Assembly: GCA_009773565.1 (NCBI GenBank)
Contig: WSXY01000003.1
Location: forward strand, 110,009 to 174,008
Direction of reading: 5' to 3'
DNA: 64,000 nt
From: Actinomycetota bacterium
Lineage (GTDB): Bacteria > Actinomycetota > Coriobacteriia > Anaerosomatales > Anaerosomataceae
Position 1 is the first letter of the stretch. Each line of letters opens with the position of its first letter. Shown piece after piece: positions 26,453-37,554 of the stretch. Made by a program: the position numbers and the translations under genes. Under the pieces are notes generated by a model. It saw only the letters and a list, made by a program, of their open reading frames with translations. It had not been told where the DNA came from and did not search any database.

Positions 26453-27304
26453 CTACTCAGCCGGCAGCAGCGCGACTCCCCAGACGGTTCCAGTGTGTGC
26501 CGCTACGACAGAACCAGCCTCGTAGACGAACATCTCGGTGACGTCATAGCGGGCCATGAGTGCATCGCGCAAGCGAAAGGCGCGCTCCTCGGTCATGGCA
26601 TGGCCAACGGCGAAGATGCCCTTGCGGCGGCCGTTCATCTGTTGATCGACCCACTCGAGAGTGTGTGCGATTGCCGCCTTCTCCCCCCTCGTACGCTTGA
26701 CGGGCGTGAATGCGCCGTTCTCATCAAGGGTGAGTGTGACTTTGAGGTCGAGGAGCGAGCCCAGGAACGCCGAGACCTTCCCGATCCGGCCACCACGTGC
26801 AAGGTTGTCGAGCGAGTCGACCCCCACGATCATCTTCGTGCGGTCGCGCGTCTTCAGCAAACGCTCAAGCGCTGCCGCCGGCGAAAGCCCCTCCACCGCT
26901 GCGGTTGCAGCATCAAGCACCTGAAGCGCGAGTCCCCAGGAGAGGTTGAGTGAATCGAAGACGTGCACCCGCCCGGAGAACTGCTCCGCGGCCTGTCTCG
27001 CCGAGGCCATCGTGCCCGAAAGCGCGGAGGAGATATGGAGCGAGATGACGGCCGGTGCCGTGGCAAGCGCACGCTCATACGCCTCCACGAACGCGCCCAC
27101 AGAAGGCTGAGACGTTGTGGGGAGCTGCGGCGACGCGGCCATGCGCGCGAAAAACTCCGGCTGCGTGAGGACACCGTCCGGCAGAGACTCGTCGCCGAAC
27201 GTCACGAGCAGCGGGACGACCTCTATGCCACGCTCACTCGCAAGCGCAGGGGCGATATCTGCGGTGCTGTCGGTCACAACAGCGAAGGTGCGATCGGTGG
27301 ACAT
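26453..27304 (-). CDS. DegV family fatty-acid-binding protein
   Basis: This third DegV protein has 283 residues from ATG 27304, which follows GGGAGG; the frame extends 31 codons further without similarity. Motifs are VTDSTADIAP, SSALSGTMASA and LARGGRIGKVS. It is transcribed away from a candidate ncRNA terminator and is not linked to the other two degV genes. As elsewhere in the family it should bind one fatty acid in a buried tunnel. Confidence 0.9.
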   Translation of the reverse strand: MSTDRTFAVVTDSTADIAPALASERGIEVVPLLVTFGDESLPDGVLTQPEFFARMAASPQLPTTSQPSVGAFVEAYERALATAPAVISLHISSALSGTMASARQAAEQFSGRVHVFDSLNLSWGLALQVLDAATAAVEGLSPAAALERLLKTRDRTKMIVGVDSLDNLARGGRIGKVSAFLGSLLDLKVTLTLDENGAFTPVKRTRGEKAAIAHTLEWVDQQMNGRRKGIFAVGHAMTEERAFRLRDALMARYDVTEMFVYEAGSVVAAHTGTVWGVALLPAE

Positions 27305-27375
27305 GCGGCCTCCCAGGGTTTGTGACGCAGGAACCAACCGATGGTAGCACTCGCGTACCCTGACGTGCTGCTCAA

Positions 27376-27408
27376 GAACACAAAGAAGCCGGACCAAAGG
27401 GTCCGGCT
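27376..27408 (-). terminator. intrinsic terminator of the candidate ncRNA
   Basis: A perfect nine-pair GC-rich stem (27400-27408 with 27387-27395, loop 27396-27399) is followed on the minus strand by the T-rich run 27386-27376. It ends the structured transcript described next and separates it from degV. Confidence 0.75.
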
Positions 27409-27597
27409 CGTGTCAAAAAGTAAGTGTCCCGAGAAACCTTCACTGGCTTTCCACTACTCCGCAACTTCCCGTTTCACACCTTTGGGAACTCCCGGCAAGC
27501 TAGCACTGCTTTCGCTGAGCCGCTCCTCCTGGAACCCCGCCGGTAGCTACTGGTACGCTGCCTTTCGCGGTCCACCCGATCCGACCTCTCGGGACAA
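27385..27597 (-). ncRNA. candidate structured non-coding RNA of unknown family
   Basis: About 213 bases of non-coding DNA between degV and a membrane-protein gene form a closed structure. A perfect ten-pair stem joins 27587-27596 to 27425-27434. Inside are GC-rich hairpins with GCGAAAGC-type GNRA loops, a CCGGC/GCCGG stem and TTCCC/GGGAA. The predicted start (about 27596) coincides with the 5' edge of the closing stem, and the 3' end is a terminator. It lacks the conserved cores of tmRNA, RNase P RNA and SRP RNA. 6S-like RNA or a raiA-motif RNA are possibilities that I cannot confirm by eye. Confidence 0.62.
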
Positions 27598-27602
27598 GAA
27601 CT

Positions 27603-27631
27603 ACATTAGTCGACGCAAAAGCAGTGCGCAA
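27603..27631 (-). promoter_or_regulatory. promoter of the candidate ncRNA
   Basis: On the minus strand TTGCGC (27631-27626) and TAATGT (27608-27603) are spaced by 17 bases. Transcription would start near 27597-27596, exactly at the closing stem of the RNA. The rest of the gap up to the next gene (27632-27785) shows no gene and no further clear signal. Confidence 0.48.
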
Positions 27632-27785
27632 GTGGCTTTTCGCAAAATGTCTGGGTTGCTGACGTAAGGTTCAATACTGACGCTGTATGGTCGTTATGTC
27701 GTTCTAAGCGGTTGTGGCGACGCCCGACGGCGTTGTCTGTAAGGCGGGTAACTGTCTGCCGCCACCAGCTGGCTCCCTGAGTCGC

Positions 27786-28418
27786 TCAGGCGCCCGGCTT
27801 TCGGAGCGCACCCTCGAGGACATGGCCGGTGACAATCGCCGCCACAGCCGGAGACACGTACTGGGCAACGACCTTGTATGCCGCCCCATTGCCCTCGGGA
27901 AGCTGGTGTCCGAAGTGTCGACCGATGTCGCGGAGTCGACCCGCAAGATGCTCGGCGTCGCGCGGAGCAAGGTTCAGCCGACCGAGCGTCTCAAGAGCCT
28001 CTTCAAGCGACTTCGCAAGTGGTAGGAGTCCTTCGGCGCGACTCACCGGGGATGACGCAAGCGCCATCGCCCCCGGGCGCCAGTCCGGCTTTCGGACATC
28101 CCATATACGAAGCCCTGAAAGAAGTCCCCCGATCATCAGAAGTATCCAGCTGAATCGATAGACCTCACGGTTCAGGCCGGCCGGCCAACCGAACGCTTCC
28201 ATGACGCCCGAACCGGTCTGTGCGCCAAGTGGCTTGAGCGCTGAGCCGATACCCATCAGTTGCGGCGGTAAGAAGAGAAAGGTCAGTACAAGAACAACGA
28301 GGAGAATCGAGCCGGTCTTGGTGCGAATGAACGAATCGTGCGGCGCGAGGAACGCGTAGCCGATCAGGAATGCAGTCGCCCCCGAGGCGATCGCTGATAC
28401 GATTAAGAGTCCGATCAT
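27786..28418 (-). CDS. hypothetical membrane protein
   Basis: The 210-residue protein has three hydrophobic segments in the first 110 residues (MIGLLIVSAIASGATAFLIG, LVVLVLTFLFLPP, ILLMIGGLLSGL) and a soluble helical C-terminal half. I do not recognise the family. ATG 28418 follows GGGAGGT; the longer frame has no support. It lies 62 bases downstream of gatB and may be read through from it. Confidence 0.72.
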   Translation of the reverse strand: MIGLLIVSAIASGATAFLIGYAFLAPHDSFIRTKTGSILLVVLVLTFLFLPPQLMGIGSALKPLGAQTGSGVMEAFGWPAGLNREVYRFSWILLMIGGLLSGLRIWDVRKPDWRPGAMALASSPVSRAEGLLPLAKSLEEALETLGRLNLAPRDAEHLAGRLRDIGRHFGHQLPEGNGAAYKVVAQYVSPAVAAIVTGHVLEGALRKPGA

Positions 28419-28480
28419 CAAGTACCTCCCGTAGCCATCGTCCCACGTGCCAGGACGTGCGTCGAGGGTACCCGTTCGCG

Positions 28481-30043
28481 CTAGGCGTCGAGCTTGCGAG
28501 CAAGAACCTCGTTCACCAGCCCGGGATTGCCCTGGCCCTTCATCTCGCGCATGACCTGACCGACGAACCAACCGATAAGCGTGGTCTTGCCGGCGCGGTA
28601 GTTTGCGACCTCGGCTGGACTTGCGGCCATCACCCGGTCGACGGCCGCCTCGATAGCATCGCTGTCACTCACTTGCTTCATGCCGCGCAACGCTACGATT
28701 GCCCCTGGCGCATCGCCCGAGGTGGTCATCTCGACAAAGACAACCTTGCCCTGCTTGCCCGAGATGGTCCCGTCGCCGATAAGCTCGACGAGCTCGGCAA
28801 GCATCGCCGACGTCACCCGGGATTCACCGAGTGAAATGCCCTCCGCATTGAGGTACGCCGAGAAGTCGCCAAGTGCCCAGTTAACGAGTGGCTTCGCAAG
28901 CGACGGCCCGGTGAGCGCGACCGCCTCCTCGAAGAAGTCGGCGAATGAGGCATCGGCTGCCAGCGTGCGGGCATCGCCCTTCGGCAGACCGAAATCGCGG
29001 ACGAAACGGTCGCGGCGGGCGTCAGGAAGCTCGGGTAGGCGCGCACGGATACCTTCGATCCACTCGGGCGTGAACTCGAAGGGCACCATGTCGGGCTCGG
29101 GGAAGTAGCGGTAGTCGTGCGCCTCTTCTTTGCTGCGCAGCGCGGACGTGCGCTTCGCGCCGACGTCATAATGGCGGGTCTCCTGGACGATGCGACCGCC
29201 GGCATCAATCTCGTCTGCCTGACGGACGATCTCGTATGCGAGCGCATCGTGGAGCGTCTTGAAAGAGTTCATGTTCTTGATCTCGGATTTTGTGCCGAGT
29301 TCCACCTGACCTCGGGGGCGCACCGAAACGTTGCCGTCAACGCGCATGGAGCCCTCCTCCATGCTGCAGTCGCTGATGCCAAGGGCGAGGAAGATGCTCC
29401 GTAGCTTCTGTGCGAAGCGCCGGGCTTCTTCGGGAGTGCGAATGTCGGGCTCGCTCACGAGCTCCATGAGCGGCGTCCCGGCGCGGTTGAAGTCCACGAG
29501 TGAGTGGTCGGCTCCCGAGATGCGTCCCTCGGATCCGCCGACGTGAACCATCTTGCCGGTGTCCTCTTCCAGATGGATACGCGTCACGCCGATGCGTGTG
29601 ACATAGCCGTCCGAATCGCGCTCAAGCAGATTCGCGGAGACCGCAGCGTCAAGGTCTATCCGCTCGGCCACGCCGTCGCCATCAACCTCGATGTCCACAT
29701 GACCGAAACCACAAAACGGCAGGTCATACTGGGAAATCTGGTAGTCCTTTGGCATATCGGGATAGAAGTACTGCTTGCGGTGGAACTGCGAGTAGGGCGC
29801 AATGGCGCACTCTACTGAAAGGCCTGCCAGAACGGTCGCCTCAACGGCGGCCTCATTCGGGACCGGCAGCGCTCCCGGAAGCCCGAGACACACCGGACAC
29901 ACGCGGGTGTTCGGCTCGCCGCCAAAGGCGACCGGGCAGCCACAGAACATCTTGGAGTTGAGGGAAGTCAGCTCGGTATGAATCTCGAGGCCGATGACAG
30001 CCTCGTAGCGTTCGAGCACTTCAGTGAGGCGGTCTTTGGCCAC
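28481..30043 (-). CDS. gatB: Asp-tRNA(Asn)/Glu-tRNA(Gln) amidotransferase subunit B
   Basis: The 520-residue protein has YEAVIGLEIHTELTS, the zinc-type motif KMFCGC and CPVCLGLPGALP, and the tRNA-binding YqeY-like tail with VGQVMREMKGQGNPG. With GatA and GatC it converts misacylated Glu-tRNA(Gln) or Asp-tRNA(Asn) to the correct form in the cytoplasm. GTG 30043 is favoured because AAGGAG precedes it; an upstream GTG lies before that Shine-Dalgarno. Unusually a surface-protein gene separates it from gatA. Confidence 0.95.
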   Translation of the reverse strand: MAKDRLTEVLERYEAVIGLEIHTELTSLNSKMFCGCPVAFGGEPNTRVCPVCLGLPGALPVPNEAAVEATVLAGLSVECAIAPYSQFHRKQYFYPDMPKDYQISQYDLPFCGFGHVDIEVDGDGVAERIDLDAAVSANLLERDSDGYVTRIGVTRIHLEEDTGKMVHVGGSEGRISGADHSLVDFNRAGTPLMELVSEPDIRTPEEARRFAQKLRSIFLALGISDCSMEEGSMRVDGNVSVRPRGQVELGTKSEIKNMNSFKTLHDALAYEIVRQADEIDAGGRIVQETRHYDVGAKRTSALRSKEEAHDYRYFPEPDMVPFEFTPEWIEGIRARLPELPDARRDRFVRDFGLPKGDARTLAADASFADFFEEAVALTGPSLAKPLVNWALGDFSAYLNAEGISLGESRVTSAMLAELVELIGDGTISGKQGKVVFVEMTTSGDAPGAIVALRGMKQVSDSDAIEAAVDRVMAASPAEVANYRAGKTTLIGWFVGQVMREMKGQGNPGLVNEVLARKLDA

Positions 30044-30139
30044 GGTGGAGACTCCTTCTGCGAGCACATACGACTGCGGAGCGCGAGCCTTGGCGGCTCG
30101 CGCTCCGTCGATTCTACCGCAAGTCGGCCGCGTGACGGC

Positions 30140-32038
30140 CTACCAGAGAAGCGCCTTCGCGGCGTTTCTCGGGGCGGTGCCAATAGCACCAGTCCCACCG
30201 AGGAAGCGAATCTCATAGATGGAGTCCTTGTTTGCGGTGAGCGCTGCGGCCGCATAGGGGTCGAGAGACGCCTTCGGAGTGAGCAGAAGAAGGCTGCAGT
30301 CGCTCCCCTGGAGGACGCCCCCGGCAAGCGCGTCGGGGAAGTCCGTCCCTACTGCAAGCGCCGGTCGTGACCACAGCATGCCCATGCCGCTGAAGCCCGC
30401 CGTGGCGATCTTCGCCGCTGTCTCATAGCGGGAACCGCCACCGTAACGGGTGAAACCGATGAATGGCGCTGTGTTCAGGACTGTCGCAACGGGTCCACTC
30501 ACGGCACCTGTGCCGCCGAGAATGTAACCATGGTTGGAGCCATTCGTGGTCATCGCTGTCTTGACTGAAGCCGGAAGCCCGACCGGACGAGTGAGATAGA
30601 TCGGCCAGCCGTTCGCCGCGGCAATCGGCGACGCTGCGAGAGCATCAGGGAAGTCCATCCCGGTTGCGACAAAGGCCGTACCGTCATAGCCACCGTCAAG
30701 GTTCTTCAGGCGGATCACCTCTGTGGCGATGAGGTTGGCAGTCTCGAAGCGGTCGCCGCCCGGAAGGCGAATCGGCGGAGCGAGAATCATGAGGTCGTTA
30801 AGCGCGTGGTAGACGTCGGCGCTCACTGCCCCCTCGCCACCAAGAACATACACCCGAGTCGCTTTGAGACGAATGATTTCATTGGCCACCGCAAGCGGGA
30901 GCGTGTTCTTCGGAGTGAGAAGGAGCGGGCCCCTGGCCACGCCGGCAAGTGCGGCGCCACCGAGAGCGTCAGGGAAGGTCTCGCCTGTCGCTACAACGAC
31001 GGTCGTTGCGCCATTGGGATAGGCACGCTTTGAGGCCTCAACAGCGGTGGTGTAGCGGGAGTCACCGGCAACCTGCGTGGACTCGGTGGCGACGGTGACA
31101 TTCCACTTGGAGATGCGATTCTGACCGCTGTCCGCAACGTAGACCGTGCGATCGAGTCCCACAGCTATGCCGTAGGGATTGCCGAATTGATTGGCGGCGA
31201 CGCCGGAGGACCCGAACGTGGCCAAGTGCGCTCCGCCCGGCGTGAAGACCTGCCCGCGGTTGCCTGAAAACTCAATGGTGTAAACGTTGCCAAGCGGATC
31301 CGCGCCAACGTCGTACGGTCGGTCAAACTGACCAGCCGCTGTCCCGTACCCGCCCCAGTCATTGAGGTAGTTGCCGTCGCCATCGTACGTAATGACCGAG
31401 TTGATGATTCCCCACGAAATGTCCGTTGTTGTTAGGACGTCCCCGTCCTGCGTCACTCCAAGACCCATCGAACTGCGACCTAGAAGTGGAAACTCGTCGA
31501 CGTAACTCCGATTCCGCCAGCGCTGAATCTCTGTCCCATTATCAGAGACGTAGACAGTTTCATCGAGCGCAACAGCTATGTTGGTCGGTCCACCGATAAC
31601 CGTGGGCACGGACTCCTGAAAGGTGCCGTAATCGAAGTTGAGGAGCCTCCCGTAGAGCCGTACGTTTGCGTTTACCGCCGCGCTGCCCTTCTCGCCGACG
31701 TAGACATTGCCCCAGCGATCGGTTGCTACCGTGCGTGGCGAGACCCTACTACCGGAGGCTACATTCGTGGCACCGACTGAGTCGACGAACACGCCGTTTG
31801 CGCCAAAGACCTGAACGCGATCGTCGCCGTTCTCGCCGCCGGCTACATAGACGGTCCCGAACTTATCGGTCGCCACATCGGGCGGGAAATTGAACTGTCC
31901 GTTGCCCCAGCCATTTGTGCCCCAGACCCGCTCGTGCGTGAGAGACACCGCTCCGAACGCTGCTGCCGGGACTGCTGCGATAAACAGCGACATCGCGACA
32001 ACAGCGATAATGGCCGGTCGAATACGCGATCCACTCAT
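30140..32038 (-). CDS. secreted NHL-repeat protein with three CWB2 cell-wall-binding repeats
   Basis: The 632-residue protein has a signal peptide (residues 1-29, ending PAAAFGA), a beta-propeller-like NHL region (about 35-340; repeated PPDVATDKFGTVYVAG and GNVYTIEF units) and three CWB2 repeats (about 345-632; each with RYTTA/RFETA and FPDALA...GGTGAV). CWB2 binds anionic polymers of the cell wall, as in Clostridioides surface proteins; NHL propellers bind ligands or partners. It is probably a surface display protein. It lies between gatA and gatB on the same strand with its own GGGGGTT Shine-Dalgarno. Confidence 0.88.
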   Translation of the reverse strand: MSGSRIRPAIIAVVAMSLFIAAVPAAAFGAVSLTHERVWGTNGWGNGQFNFPPDVATDKFGTVYVAGGENGDDRVQVFGANGVFVDSVGATNVASGSRVSPRTVATDRWGNVYVGEKGSAAVNANVRLYGRLLNFDYGTFQESVPTVIGGPTNIAVALDETVYVSDNGTEIQRWRNRSYVDEFPLLGRSSMGLGVTQDGDVLTTTDISWGIINSVITYDGDGNYLNDWGGYGTAAGQFDRPYDVGADPLGNVYTIEFSGNRGQVFTPGGAHLATFGSSGVAANQFGNPYGIAVGLDRTVYVADSGQNRISKWNVTVATESTQVAGDSRYTTAVEASKRAYPNGATTVVVATGETFPDALGGAALAGVARGPLLLTPKNTLPLAVANEIIRLKATRVYVLGGEGAVSADVYHALNDLMILAPPIRLPGGDRFETANLIATEVIRLKNLDGGYDGTAFVATGMDFPDALAASPIAAANGWPIYLTRPVGLPASVKTAMTTNGSNHGYILGGTGAVSGPVATVLNTAPFIGFTRYGGGSRYETAAKIATAGFSGMGMLWSRPALAVGTDFPDALAGGVLQGSDCSLLLLTPKASLDPYAAAALTANKDSIYEIRFLGGTGAIGTAPRNAAKALLW

Positions 32039-32058
32039 GGAGAACCCCCGTTCCTCGT

Positions 32059-32074
32059 ACGCCCGAGCGGGCGT
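32059..32074 (-). terminator. hairpin between gatA and the CWB2 gene
   Basis: A perfect six-pair GC stem (32059-32064 with 32069-32074, four-base loop) lies in the 69-bp gap. There is no T-run, so it may be a Rho-dependent or attenuating structure that uncouples the surface-protein gene from gatCA. Confidence 0.35.
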
Positions 32075-32107
32075 CTCTGAAACGAGTGTATACCCGAGAA
32101 CCGCCTG

Positions 32108-33598
32108 TCAGATACCGGTGAGCGGGGGCGTCATATCGAGCGCAAGAGCGGCCTCGAGCGCGGAGGCGACACGGAGCATCGTCGACTCATCGAAGTGGTT
32201 GCCGATGATCTGCACGCCGATGGGAAGGCCCGTCGTTGCGCTCTTCGCACAGGGCACACTGATACCGGGAAGCCCAGCAAGGTTGAGTGGGATCGTGTAG
32301 ACGTCCGAGAGGTACATCGAGAGCGGGTCCTCGGCCTTCTCGCCGATCTTGAACGCGACGGTTGGTGCAGTCGGCGTGATGAGCACGTCAAAGCGCTCGA
32401 ACGCTGCGGCAAACTCGCGCGTGATAAGCGTGCGTGTCTTCTGAGCAGTGCCGTAGTAAGCGTCGTAGTAGCCCGATGAGAGCGCGTGCGTGCCGAGCAT
32501 GATGCGCCGGATGCTCTCGGCACCGAAGCCCTCAGCCCTCGACCTCATGTAGAGGTCGAGAACATCCGCGGCGTCAGGGGCGCGATACCCGTATCGGATT
32601 CCATCAAAGCGCGCAAGATTTGAGGACGCCTCTGCCGGCCCGATGATGTAGTAAGCCGCAAGACCGTGCTGGCTCATGGGAAGATCGATCTCGCCAACCT
32701 CGGCGCCCAGCGTTGCGAGAGTAGCTAACGCGGACTCGGTCGCCGCACGGACCTCCGGGGCACAGCCCTCGAGGTCGACCATATCGCGAACGACTCCGAC
32801 GCGCAGACCCTTCACGCCGTCGCCGAGACCGACGGTGAAGTCGGGGACTGCTTCACGCACCGACGTTGCATCCATGTCGTCATGACCCGCGATGGCATTG
32901 AGCACCATCGCAGCATCTTCGACCGAGCGTGTGAACGGACCGATCTGGTCGAGCGACGAGGCAAACGCAACGATTCCGTAGCGGCTTACTCGGCCATAGG
33001 TCGGCTTCATCGCGACTGTACCGGTGAGTGCACCCGGCTGACGGATGCTGCCGCCGGTGTCGCTGCCAAGCGACACGGTCACCATTCCGGCCGCAACCGC
33101 TGCCGCGCTGCCGCCGGATGAACCGCCGGGAACGCGATCCAGGTCCCACGGGTTGCGCGTGGGACCGAATGCCGAGTTCTCGGTTGAGGAACCAAATGCG
33201 AACTCGTCCATGTTGCATTTGCCGATGGGTAGCGCGCCCGCATCGAGCAGGCGCCGGACCGCGGAGCAGTCGTAGACTGACTGGTAGTTCTTAAGGATGC
33301 GGGAGCTGCACGTCGTGTGTGTGCCGACGAGGTTCATGTTGTCCTTGAAAGCGGCGGGAACGCCCGCCAGCGGTGGCAGCAGCTCTCCCGCGGCGACCTT
33401 CGCATCGATGCGTGCGGCGGCCTCCTCGGCAAGCTGCGGCGTGAGTTCGTTGAACGCGTGGATATCCGGCTCAAGCGCGTCGATTCGCGAGTATGCGGCG
33501 CTGGCAATCTCCGCGGCGGAGAACTCGCCCGAAACGATGCCGTCACGGATAGCGCGGGCGGAAAGCTGCGAGAAGTCGCTCAGGCTACTCACCGTCAT
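32108..33598 (-). CDS. gatA: Asp-tRNA(Asn)/Glu-tRNA(Gln) amidotransferase subunit A
   Basis: The 496-residue amidase-signature enzyme liberates ammonia from glutamine for tRNA amidation. The Ser-Ser-Lys triad is visible: Lys in AAFKDNMN, and the two serines in PGGSSGGSAAAVAAG and SDTGGSIRQPG. ATG 33598 overlaps the gatC stop by one base (TGATG) and follows a GAGGGGGC Shine-Dalgarno; a GTG one codon upstream is also possible. Together with gatC this is the first part of a split gatCA-gatB arrangement. Confidence 0.95.
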   Translation of the reverse strand: MTVSSLSDFSQLSARAIRDGIVSGEFSAAEIASAAYSRIDALEPDIHAFNELTPQLAEEAAARIDAKVAAGELLPPLAGVPAAFKDNMNLVGTHTTCSSRILKNYQSVYDCSAVRRLLDAGALPIGKCNMDEFAFGSSTENSAFGPTRNPWDLDRVPGGSSGGSAAAVAAGMVTVSLGSDTGGSIRQPGALTGTVAMKPTYGRVSRYGIVAFASSLDQIGPFTRSVEDAAMVLNAIAGHDDMDATSVREAVPDFTVGLGDGVKGLRVGVVRDMVDLEGCAPEVRAATESALATLATLGAEVGEIDLPMSQHGLAAYYIIGPAEASSNLARFDGIRYGYRAPDAADVLDLYMRSRAEGFGAESIRRIMLGTHALSSGYYDAYYGTAQKTRTLITREFAAAFERFDVLITPTAPTVAFKIGEKAEDPLSMYLSDVYTIPLNLAGLPGISVPCAKSATTGLPIGVQIIGNHFDESTMLRVASALEAALALDMTPPLTGI

Positions 33599-33900
33599 CA
33601 CGCCCCCTCTTCGGCGCCGACGATGCGCGGGATGACGAACGCGCCGTTCTCGGCCTCGGGAGCATTGAGAAGTGCGAGTTCGCGAGACAGGCCGGGGCGC
33701 ACGACATCGGGACGCGTTGCGTTGCGAAGCGGGATGGAGTGCGACGTGGGCTCAACACCCTCGAGATCGAGCGCTTGCATATGCTCGATATGACCCAGGA
33801 TGGAGTTCAGCTCGGCCTGAAGGCGGACGATCTGCTCATCGGAGAGCGCAAGGCGCGCGAGGAGCGCGACGTGACGAACGTCGGCTTCTGAGATCGACAT
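33598..33900 (-). CDS. gatC: Asp-tRNA(Asn)/Glu-tRNA(Gln) amidotransferase subunit C
   Basis: The 100-residue protein has the GatC pattern DVRHVALLARLALSDEQI, ILGHIEHMQALDLEGVEPT and RPDVVRPGLSRE. It wraps around GatA and GatB to stabilise the complex. ATG 33900 is chosen over a GTG 12 codons upstream because family members start at this point. Confidence 0.93.
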   Translation of the reverse strand: MSISEADVRHVALLARLALSDEQIVRLQAELNSILGHIEHMQALDLEGVEPTSHSIPLRNATRPDVVRPGLSRELALLNAPEAENGAFVIPRIVGAEEGA

Positions 33901-33976
33901 ACGGGGTCGTCCTTTCGAGCGGCGAGACTGACTCACGTATTCTACGGCATGCCGCGACGCTTCACATCGTTCGGGC

Positions 33977-35077
33977 TCAGCGTGCGACCAGGAACCAGAC
34001 GACCACCGCGACGGTCAGCGCGTTATATGCAGCGTGGAGGGCGATCGCGGGCCACAGACTCTTGCGTTCGTGGGCGAGCCATCCGAGAGCGACGCCCAGC
34101 ACCGTCATCGGGAACAGCAACCACCACGAACGGTGGAACGCGGCGAAGAGAACAGCCTGGACGATAATCGCCGGCCACGCGCCGATTCGCGCCTCGAGCC
34201 CGCGCAGGAGCGCTCCCCGGAAGACGCACTCCTCGACGAACGGACCCACGGCGATAAGCATGAAACCCGCGAGAACGAGCCCTCCCCCACTCGTGCCGAA
34301 GACGCGCGTGATCGTGTCAGCGCCCGCCCCCGGCATGAGCCCGAACTCGCGGGTCGCCACACCGTACAACGTGGCTATGACACGAGTCGCAACGAGCCCT
34401 CCGACCACGAGACCGACTGATACCGCCATCTCGCCGACAGCCGCTTTCTGGCGCGAGAGCCCGAGAGCATCCGCAAATGAACCCTCGCGGCGACGCACCA
34501 GAAAACGTAACAGCCAGATCTGCACCGCGTAGAATGCCGCAAGGGCGATCGCCCGAACCGGAACGAGTGCCTCACCCGGGAGCGCACGGACGAACTCGCT
34601 GGCAAGCAGCAGCTCCTTGGCCATGAACGCTGCAAACGTGACGGAAAGCATGGCCGCCGCTTCTAGGATCGTCCACGTGAAGCCGCCCACCGTGATCGAG
34701 TGGGCCGAGGTGCCCGAAAAGGCCGACGTTCCTGCCGCCGGCTTCCCACCTGCGAACGTGCCGGTGAGCTTCTCGGCGATGGAACGTGCCCGGGGTGTTG
34801 TGCTGGTAGCGCCGACACCTGCCTTGCCGCCAGCGTTCTTCTCCGAAGCACTCTTGGCCCGCGCGACGGGTTTTGGTCGAGCCGCGGCCGCTCCGGCACT
34901 CCCGATCGCACCTCGGTCGCACACCTTCACGCACGCCATGCACCCGTCGCAGCGTGCCCAGTCGACCATGATGTAGGCCCGACCGACTCGCAGCGCATTC
35001 AGATGGCACGCCGGAAGACAGCGCCCACAACGATCGCACGCGCGTGGATTGAGGGTGAGTCGGGGACTCGTGGCCAT
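33977..35077 (-). CDS. fusion of a 2[4Fe-4S] ferredoxin domain and a CPBP-family intramembrane protease
   Basis: Residues 10-58 form a bacterial ferredoxin domain with two clusters: CDRCGRCLPACH and CDGCMACVKVCDRG. A low-complexity Ala/Lys/Thr linker (60-115) leads to seven or eight membrane helices ending in a CPBP/Abi protease domain with its three motifs: EECVFRGALLRG, FAAFH and ALHAAYN. CPBP proteins are glutamate/histidine intramembrane proteases related to CAAX prenyl endopeptidase Rce1. The fusion suggests redox-controlled proteolysis or electron delivery at the membrane, which is inference. It lies between ligA and gatC. Confidence 0.85.
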   Translation of the reverse strand: MATSPRLTLNPRACDRCGRCLPACHLNALRVGRAYIMVDWARCDGCMACVKVCDRGAIGSAGAAAARPKPVARAKSASEKNAGGKAGVGATSTTPRARSIAEKLTGTFAGGKPAAGTSAFSGTSAHSITVGGFTWTILEAAAMLSVTFAAFMAKELLLASEFVRALPGEALVPVRAIALAAFYAVQIWLLRFLVRRREGSFADALGLSRQKAAVGEMAVSVGLVVGGLVATRVIATLYGVATREFGLMPGAGADTITRVFGTSGGGLVLAGFMLIAVGPFVEECVFRGALLRGLEARIGAWPAIIVQAVLFAAFHRSWWLLFPMTVLGVALGWLAHERKSLWPAIALHAAYNALTVAVVVWFLVAR

Positions 35078-35096
35078 CAGGCGCTCACGACACGAC

Positions 35097-37513
<2,417 letters not shown>

Positions 37514-37554
37514 GTCGCCCCTTCCGTTACGGACACCGGGTCCGTCCTGTAATC

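Noticed and set aside
27385..27597. tmRNA, RNase P RNA or SRP RNA at the ncRNA locus
   Set aside because: The tRNA-like ends of tmRNA, the GAGGAAAGTCC core of RNase P RNA and the GGAAGCAG loop of SRP RNA are all absent.
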